A stretch of 64,000 nucleotides of DNA from Psychrobacter arenosus (GTDB taxonomy: Bacteria; Pseudomonadota; Gammaproteobacteria; Pseudomonadales; Moraxellaceae): the NCBI RefSeq assembly GCF_904848165.1, contig NZ_LR884459.1:3224001-3288000 (forward strand). The letters run 5' to 3'. A program made the translations under genes and the position numbers. The notes under the pieces were generated by a model, which worked only from the letters and a program-made list of their open reading frames with translations, was not told the origin of the DNA and did not search any database. Shown here in pieces: positions 59,849 through 64,000 of this stretch; position 1 is the stretch's first letter; the number at the start of each line of letters is the position of its first letter.

Positions 59849-59992
59849 GACCGCTATCCTAAAGAAGTTACGCGCTAGCATGACAGGACTATAGAGATAG
59901 AGGCTATAGTAGTATTCTACTGCGCATCCTTGCTGAGTAGAAAAAATTAAAGAGCTAAACTATCATTTAATAATAGTTGATTTCATAACATC

Positions 59993-60307
59993 TTACTTAA
60001 TAATAGTGTCGTTGGGGCATTCGCTGCTGATATCTGCAATAGCTTCTTCGATGATCTTTTGGCTGACCCCTTTTTTGCGTAGGCTTTCGATGAACACTTC
60101 GTCATGAGCCAAAGTATATTCATCATTATCACGGTCTAGACCTTGACGCACATACAGGCGAATCAGACCTTGGATACGCTTAAAGCCCAAATCTTTAGAG
60201 GTGGTCTGTAGCATACGGATCATATCTTCTGTCAAACGGATGCTGACAGGGCGGCTAACTTTTTGCGGATGATCAGAAAATCTATTTTTAATTCTAGGAT
60301 GTATCAT
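59993..60307 (-). CDS. ribbon-helix-helix regulator
   Basis: Product is 104 aa. R-P-V-S-I-R-L-T-E-D-M-I-R-M-L-Q near residue 20 followed by L-G-F-K-R-I-Q-G-L-I-R-L-Y-V resembles the strand-helix-helix of CopG/Arc-type DNA-binding proteins. The C-terminal half is helical and acidic. It is monocistronic, with no partner toxin next to it. Confidence 0.6.
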   Translation of the reverse strand: MIHPRIKNRFSDHPQKVSRPVSIRLTEDMIRMLQTTSKDLGFKRIQGLIRLYVRQGLDRDNDEYTLAHDEVFIESLRKKGVSQKIIEEAIADISSECPNDTIIK

Positions 60308-60497
60308 AGCAAGTCACAGTTTAGTGAAAAAAGTGGGGTCAAGTATAAAGCTTGGCTCAAGTAAATAATGCAGTCCTACGATACAACAAAATGCAGTAAA
60401 TGAACACCGAGCTGACATACTGAGAGGTCGCATCCTGTTTATTATAACTAGGAACTACAAAATAAATAGGGCATGGTTAATAAGGCATACGCCCATA

Positions 60498-60532
60498 AAA
60501 AAAACCTTCATCAAATAAGATGAAGGTTTTTA
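60498..60532 (-). terminator. tRNA-Asn terminator
   Basis: 12-bp stem (60501-60512 with 60519-60530), followed on the minus strand by T residues. Confidence 0.85.
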
Positions 60533-60553
60533 GTGCTATAACATAGCAGTATA

Positions 60554-60629
60554 TGGCTCCCTAACCTGGGCTCGAACCAGGGACACACGGATTAACAGTC
60601 CGATGCTCTACCAACTGAGCTATTAGGGA
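60554..60629 (-). tRNA. tRNA-Asn (GUU anticodon)
   Basis: 76 bases, encoded CCA. Acceptor TCCCTAA pairs with TTAGGGA, the anticodon loop is CTGTTAA with GTT, and the T arm is CCTGG-TTCGAGC-CCAGG. Intact. Confidence 0.97.
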
Positions 60630-60684
60630 ATAATTGGTATTAACACTAATGATTTCGAATCATTGTTTGCGCTAAGTGGGGCGT

Positions 60685-60713
60685 ATTTTAGCCAAGCTAT
60701 CGGGGTCTGTCAA
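60685..60713 (-). promoter_or_regulatory. tRNA-Asn promoter
   Basis: Minus strand TTGACA (60708-60713), 17-base spacer, TAAAAT (60685-60690), followed by a GC-rich discriminator (ACGCCCC) typical of stringently controlled tRNA promoters. Confidence 0.85.
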
Positions 60714-61079
60714 CCTTAATACGCTATATATTCTAAGTATTTTTACTTTTAGGCGATAAAGTTGGTTTTTAGTGGTAAAAGACGAGTTTTATCTAAACTA
60801 TTAGGCAGTAGCTCAGTCATCAGCAAATGGTGATTAGTAGATGGTTTTAGCTAACTCACTATCTCTTCTATATCTTATTGCCATTGCCACACTCCTTTAT
60901 TTAAGAATAGACGGTAATTTTCTTGACTTAAACGGTAAGCTAAATTATCTTTATGGCCTGCTAGTGAATTCATAACAAATATTCAGTGAATATTTTGGAT
61001 AATTAGAAATAACAGTCGATTTGCTACTATTTACCCTAGGCAGGCGCACTAATGTCCTCTATTGGGAGGATTGCAGCGC

Positions 61080-61127
61080 TATAGTTATTGAATAATATAG
61101 TTATTAAATAATATAGGTGCTAAATAA
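61080..61127. repeat. 16-bp AT-rich tandem repeat, 3 copies
   Basis: Unit TATAGTTATTRAATAA: two near-identical copies (61080-61095, 61096-61111) and one diverged copy (61112-61127), between the promoter-like pair and the monooxygenase gene. Confidence 0.8.
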
Positions 61128-61261
61128 TAAAATAAGATAAAAATTCACCGCTTAGGTGATTGAGTGGGAAATTACTGCGGATATAGGTCGCTAGCTGTTA
61201 GATGGTTCATCAAGTAATGCAGCTACCTAATTAATGAAGCCAACTTTTAAAGGGATGTATT

Positions 61262-62479
61262 ATGAAGTTATTTAAGCGCAAGTCTGCTACAGATACCAAT
61301 ACTATCATTATTGGAGCCGGACCTGCAGGGCTCGCCATGGCCGCTTGTTTGGCCAAAAAAGGGGTGGACTATATCTTATTAGAGAAGACCAATGAAGTCG
61401 CGCCTGCTTGGAAAAGCCATTATGATCGGCTGCATCTACATACCGCTAAAGAGTACTCGGCTTTGCCTTACTATCCCTTTCCAAAGCTGTTTGCTCGCTA
61501 TCCGGCACGGCAGCAAGTCGTGCGTTATTTAGAGGATTATGCTCAGCACTTCAATATCGAGCCTGAATTTAATCATACTGTGACCAATATTCGCGCTAAC
61601 GGAGCGGGTAAAAAACGGACTTGGCAAGTGACTGCGCAAGTTAACCCCAACCATGATACCAAAGTATTCAATGAGGTAGGGAGCGAGCAACTGGTAGCAG
61701 AAGGTGAGAAAAAAACTTATACCGCTAAAAACCTAGTGATCGCAACGGGCTACAACCGAGTGCCACAACTGCCGTCTTGGGAAGGTTTGGAGGGCTTTAC
61801 CGGCACAGTCATGCACAGCCATGATTATAAAAATGGCCAAGCCTTTAAAGGTAAAAAAGTACTGGTGGTAGGTTTTGGTAACTCCGGCGCGGAGATATCC
61901 CTAGATTTATGGGAGCATGGTGCCCGTCCTATTCAATCGGTACGCTCGGCGGTCAACGTATTGCCGCGGGAAGTTCTAGGTCAGCCGACGCTTGCTATGG
62001 GGATTTGGCAACAGCATCTACCGCCTAAGCTGATTGACTCGATTAATACCACCACCAGTAAAATCTTGATGGGTGACTTGAGTAAATATGGTCTAAAGCA
62101 GTTGGATAAAGGCCCGATTCAAACGCTAAAAGAAAAAGCGCAAGTGCCTATGCTAGATGTAGGGACGATTGACCTGATTAAACGGGGTGAAATTATCGTC
62201 TATCCGGGTATCGAAAAATTCGAGGGTAATGACGTCGTGTTTAGCGATGGCCGCCGCGAAACTATCGATGCGCTGGTATTAGCGACAGGGTATCGCCCTT
62301 GCGTCGATGAGTTCTTGGCTGAGCATAAGGTACTGGATAATCATGGCACGCCGCAATCGAGTGGCACTGAGAGTAAACTTGACGGATTATTCTTTTGCGG
62401 TTTTTATATCTCGCCAGCCGGGATGTTCCGTGAGATGGCCAGAGAAGCCAAGCAAATTGCTAAATGTATTAAAAAGTAG
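61262..62479 (+). CDS. flavin-containing monooxygenase-like oxidoreductase
   Basis: Product is 405 aa. It has an FAD Rossmann motif I-I-G-A-G-P-A-G-L-A (about residues 16-25), W-K-S-H-Y-D-R-L-H-L-H-T (about 50-61) and the NADPH motif V-G-F-G-N-S-G-A-E-I-S (about 202-212). A-T-G-Y-R-P is near the C-terminus. These mark the FMO/YUCCA-type family, which oxygenates amines, sulfides or indole pyruvate. AAGGGATG lies just before the start. Monocistronic; substrate unknown. Confidence 0.85.
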   Translation: MKLFKRKSATDTNTIIIGAGPAGLAMAACLAKKGVDYILLEKTNEVAPAWKSHYDRLHLHTAKEYSALPYYPFPKLFARYPARQQVVRYLEDYAQHFNIEPEFNHTVTNIRANGAGKKRTWQVTAQVNPNHDTKVFNEVGSEQLVAEGEKKTYTAKNLVIATGYNRVPQLPSWEGLEGFTGTVMHSHDYKNGQAFKGKKVLVVGFGNSGAEISLDLWEHGARPIQSVRSAVNVLPREVLGQPTLAMGIWQQHLPPKLIDSINTTTSKILMGDLSKYGLKQLDKGPIQTLKEKAQVPMLDVGTIDLIKRGEIIVYPGIEKFEGNDVVFSDGRRETIDALVLATGYRPCVDEFLAEHKVLDNHGTPQSSGTESKLDGLFFCGFYISPAGMFREMAREAKQIAKCIKK

Positions 62480-62562
62480 CGCGTGCTTCCACCCTGTAAT
62501 TGACCAATTCTTCAGTTAAGCTAGCGGTAAGTTAACCCTAGGCTACTTAAAGAAGGGCAAAC

Positions 62563-62597
62563 AAAAACCCCACTTACGCTAGGTTAGTGGGGTTTTT
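62563..62597. terminator. bidirectional terminator
   Basis: Stem AAAAACCCCACT with AGTGGGGTTTTT, between convergent monooxygenase and flotillin genes. Confidence 0.88.
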
Positions 62598-62642
62598 TAA
62601 TAACGAATTATTATACTAGTGCATTGTATTACTTAAGCACCG

Positions 62643-64000
62643 CTACTCGTCTCTTTTATGGGCAGGTTGAATCATTGTACGAGTGGTCGGGCCCGGCTGG
62701 GGCGCATTAGACTGCTGCGCGGGCTGCTGATATTTTATATGATTCACCGTAGCTTCCGTACTCTCTTCCGCCTTATCGATAGCTTTATTCACCCGTTTAC
62801 TCACGTGGTCAGGCAGCTCTAAACTATGAATACTAGCGCCAGCATCACCGGAGGTAACGGCAGAGTCAGTATTGGTATTATTAGCGGATTGTCTTGCCTG
62901 GGCTCGTTTGCTCGCGCCTTTATTACCTACTGGGCTAAATTGCGAATCCACCAAGGCTCCTGTCAGTGCATTGATATCACCACCACCGGCTAGGCCTAAC
63001 TCACCGAGTAAGTGGTCAATAAGCGGGGCTTGGCTGCGATAGCGTAAGGCAGAGTTGACCATATCGTCGGCTAGTGAGCCTTTTGCGCCGCCATTGCCAC
63101 TCTCATAGCTAGCGCCGTTACCGTTGCCTTGACCCAGCATACCGGCACCATTGCCGCCAATTTGCAGAATCTTAATACCATCGATATTCTCAATCGGTTT
63201 GACCGACTCAGCGATGATTGCAGGCAGACGCTCAAGCAGCGCCATACGAATCTGCATATCGATTTGATCGGGCGATAGCATGTTGGCGGCTGTATTAATC
63301 GCTTCTTGACCTTCTGCTTCAACCCGGTATTGCTCGGCTTGAGCTTGGGCAATGAGCAGCTGGGCATCGGCCTCACCTTGGGCGGTTAGACGTTTCTTAT
63401 CCGCCTGACCTTGAGCTTCAATACGTACGGCTTCCGCTCTATCAGTTGCGGCTTGTTTTTCTGCCTGTGCGGCGACTTTGATGTCGATAGCGTCTTTTTC
63501 TGCTTCCTCTGTTGCTTTAATCAACTGAACAGCTTTCGCACGTTCTGCGATTTCGCGCTCTCGTACCGTGATGACGTTTTCCGCTTGTTGCACGGCGAGG
63601 GCACGGGCTTTATCCGCTTCCGCTTTCGCCACAGACTCAGCACGTGACTTTTCAGCGACCGCGATTTGGCGTTCTTGTTCGGCCAGCTCGAGGGCTTTTT
63701 GGCGTTCGATATTGGCCTGTTCCAGCGCCTGTTCTTTGATGATATCTTGGTTTCTAGTATCTCGTTCCGCATTGATGCGCTGCATGTCAATTTCACGTTG
63801 TGCCGCGATTTTGGCCTCTTCAGCGATACGCTGCTTCATGCTCTCTTCGGTAGCAATGTTAGACATCTGCTCGGCACGGCGGATAGAGATTTCACGCTCT
63901 TGCTCGAGCTTGGCATACTCTTCTTCACGCACGATATCGATACGGCTACGCTCGGCTTCTAGGTTTTTAGTCCTAATCGCTAAATCGGTTTCCTGCTCGA
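62643..64000 (-). CDS. flotillin-like protein, C-terminal part (5' end outside window)
   Basis: About 451 codons are visible and the frame is open through the right edge; a GTG at 63932 is not the true start. The visible part has a long Glu/Ala/Lys coiled coil (K-A-L-E-L-A-E-Q-E-R-Q-I-A-V) and a flotillin C-terminal domain (M-L-S-P-D-Q-I-D-M-Q-I-R-M-A-L-L-E-R-L-P). A Gly/Asn-rich linker (G-G-N-G-A-G-M-L-G-Q-G-N-G) and a Ser/Thr-rich tail follow. YqiK/flotillin proteins organise membrane microdomains; the N-terminal membrane and SPFH regions would lie beyond the window. Confidence 0.85.
   Translation of the reverse strand, partial: EQETDLAIRTKNLEAERSRIDIVREEEYAKLEQEREISIRRAEQMSNIATEESMKQRIAEEAKIAAQREIDMQRINAERDTRNQDIIKEQALEQANIERQKALELAEQERQIAVAEKSRAESVAKAEADKARALAVQQAENVITVREREIAERAKAVQLIKATEEAEKDAIDIKVAAQAEKQAATDRAEAVRIEAQGQADKKRLTAQGEADAQLLIAQAQAEQYRVEAEGQEAINTAANMLSPDQIDMQIRMALLERLPAIIAESVKPIENIDGIKILQIGGNGAGMLGQGNGNGASYESGNGGAKGSLADDMVNSALRYRSQAPLIDHLLGELGLAGGGDINALTGALVDSQFSPVGNKGASKRAQARQSANNTNTDSAVTSGDAGASIHSLELPDHVSKRVNKAIDKAEESTEATVNHIKYQQPAQQSNAPQPGPTTRTMIQPAHKRDE

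Larger units (their letters stand above)
60630..61261. other. intergenic region upstream of flavin monooxygenase
   Basis: Holds the tRNA-Asn promoter (60685-60713), a promoter-like pair on the plus strand (TTGACT 60923-60928, TATCTT 60946-60951, 17-base spacer) and the tandem 16-bp repeat at 61080-61127. No gene is seen. Confidence 0.5.

Noticed and set aside
58929..61127. CRISPR-like short repeats
   Set aside because: The 15- and 16-bp units are contiguous with no unique spacers, and no cas genes are present in the window.

Overview
The window is a chromosomal segment of a gammaproteobacterium, most likely Psychrobacter or another Moraxellaceae. I infer this from recognised protein types and moderate base composition; no database search was run. 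It contains about 24 kb of core host genes, one apparently complete integrated siphovirus-type prophage of about 34 kb (24214-58289), and about 5.7 kb of host DNA beyond it.

Left host region (1-24148). From left to right it carries a DUF2057 exported protein, a Dps-type ferritin, a YcxB-like membrane protein, serS, and tkt. A PIN-domain gene with a small overlapping partner follows, bracketed by short intergenic repeats. Next come a DUF4424 exported protein, an SH3-domain secreted protein, a GMC-family alcohol/choline dehydrogenase, and a complete leftward dppABCDF-type peptide ABC transporter with a terminator-like hairpin between dppA and dppB. The stretch ends with a DUF779 gene, an ExaC/AcoD-type aldehyde dehydrogenase, a PIF1-like helicase, a GAPDH/erythrose-4-phosphate dehydrogenase-family enzyme, and tRNA-Ser(UGA).

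Prophage (24214-58289). It is inserted in the 3' end of tRNA-Ser, and a 29-bp piece of that tRNA is repeated exactly at the right end. The left arm runs leftward: a small membrane protein, an unrecognised protein, a sliding-clamp-like protein, an Api92/DUF1281-like protein, a protein ending in a possible clamp-binding motif, an excisionase-like protein and the integrase. The immunity region has a CI/S24 repressor, a co-directional membrane-anchored HIRAN protein, and a divergent Cro-like gene. Three copies of the palindrome ATAAC-N4-GTTAT lie in it, two of them inside the spacers of consensus-like promoters facing left (PL-like) and right (PR-like). The rightward early genes are a CII-like regulator, two micro-ORFs, a Rha/KilAC antirepressor, a YdaU/DUF1376 replication protein, a RuvC-like resolvase and several unknowns. 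After a double terminator come two HNH genes, an HK97-type packaging and head module, and a tail module. The tail module includes a G/GT chaperone pair with an A-AAA-AAG slippery site, a lipoprotein 'moron' with its own promoter and terminator, a tape measure with a lytic transglycosylase domain, NlpC/P60 and J-like proteins, and an SGNH-esterase tail fibre. A holin and an N-acetylmuramidase endolysin complete it.

Right host region (58290-64000). It holds the terminator that probably served tRNA-Ser before integration, a HicB antitoxin remnant, a small membrane protein, a lipoprotein, a ribbon-helix-helix regulator, tRNA-Asn, a flavin monooxygenase, and the C-terminal part of a flotillin-like gene cut by the window edge.

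The observations I consider most worth checking are the HIRAN-membrane protein expressed with the repressor, the autonomous lipoprotein moron, the mirror-image decamer arrays inside attR, the diverged HNH tail repeat bracketing a small unknown gene, and the clamp-like gene beside a protein ending in a clamp-binding-like motif.
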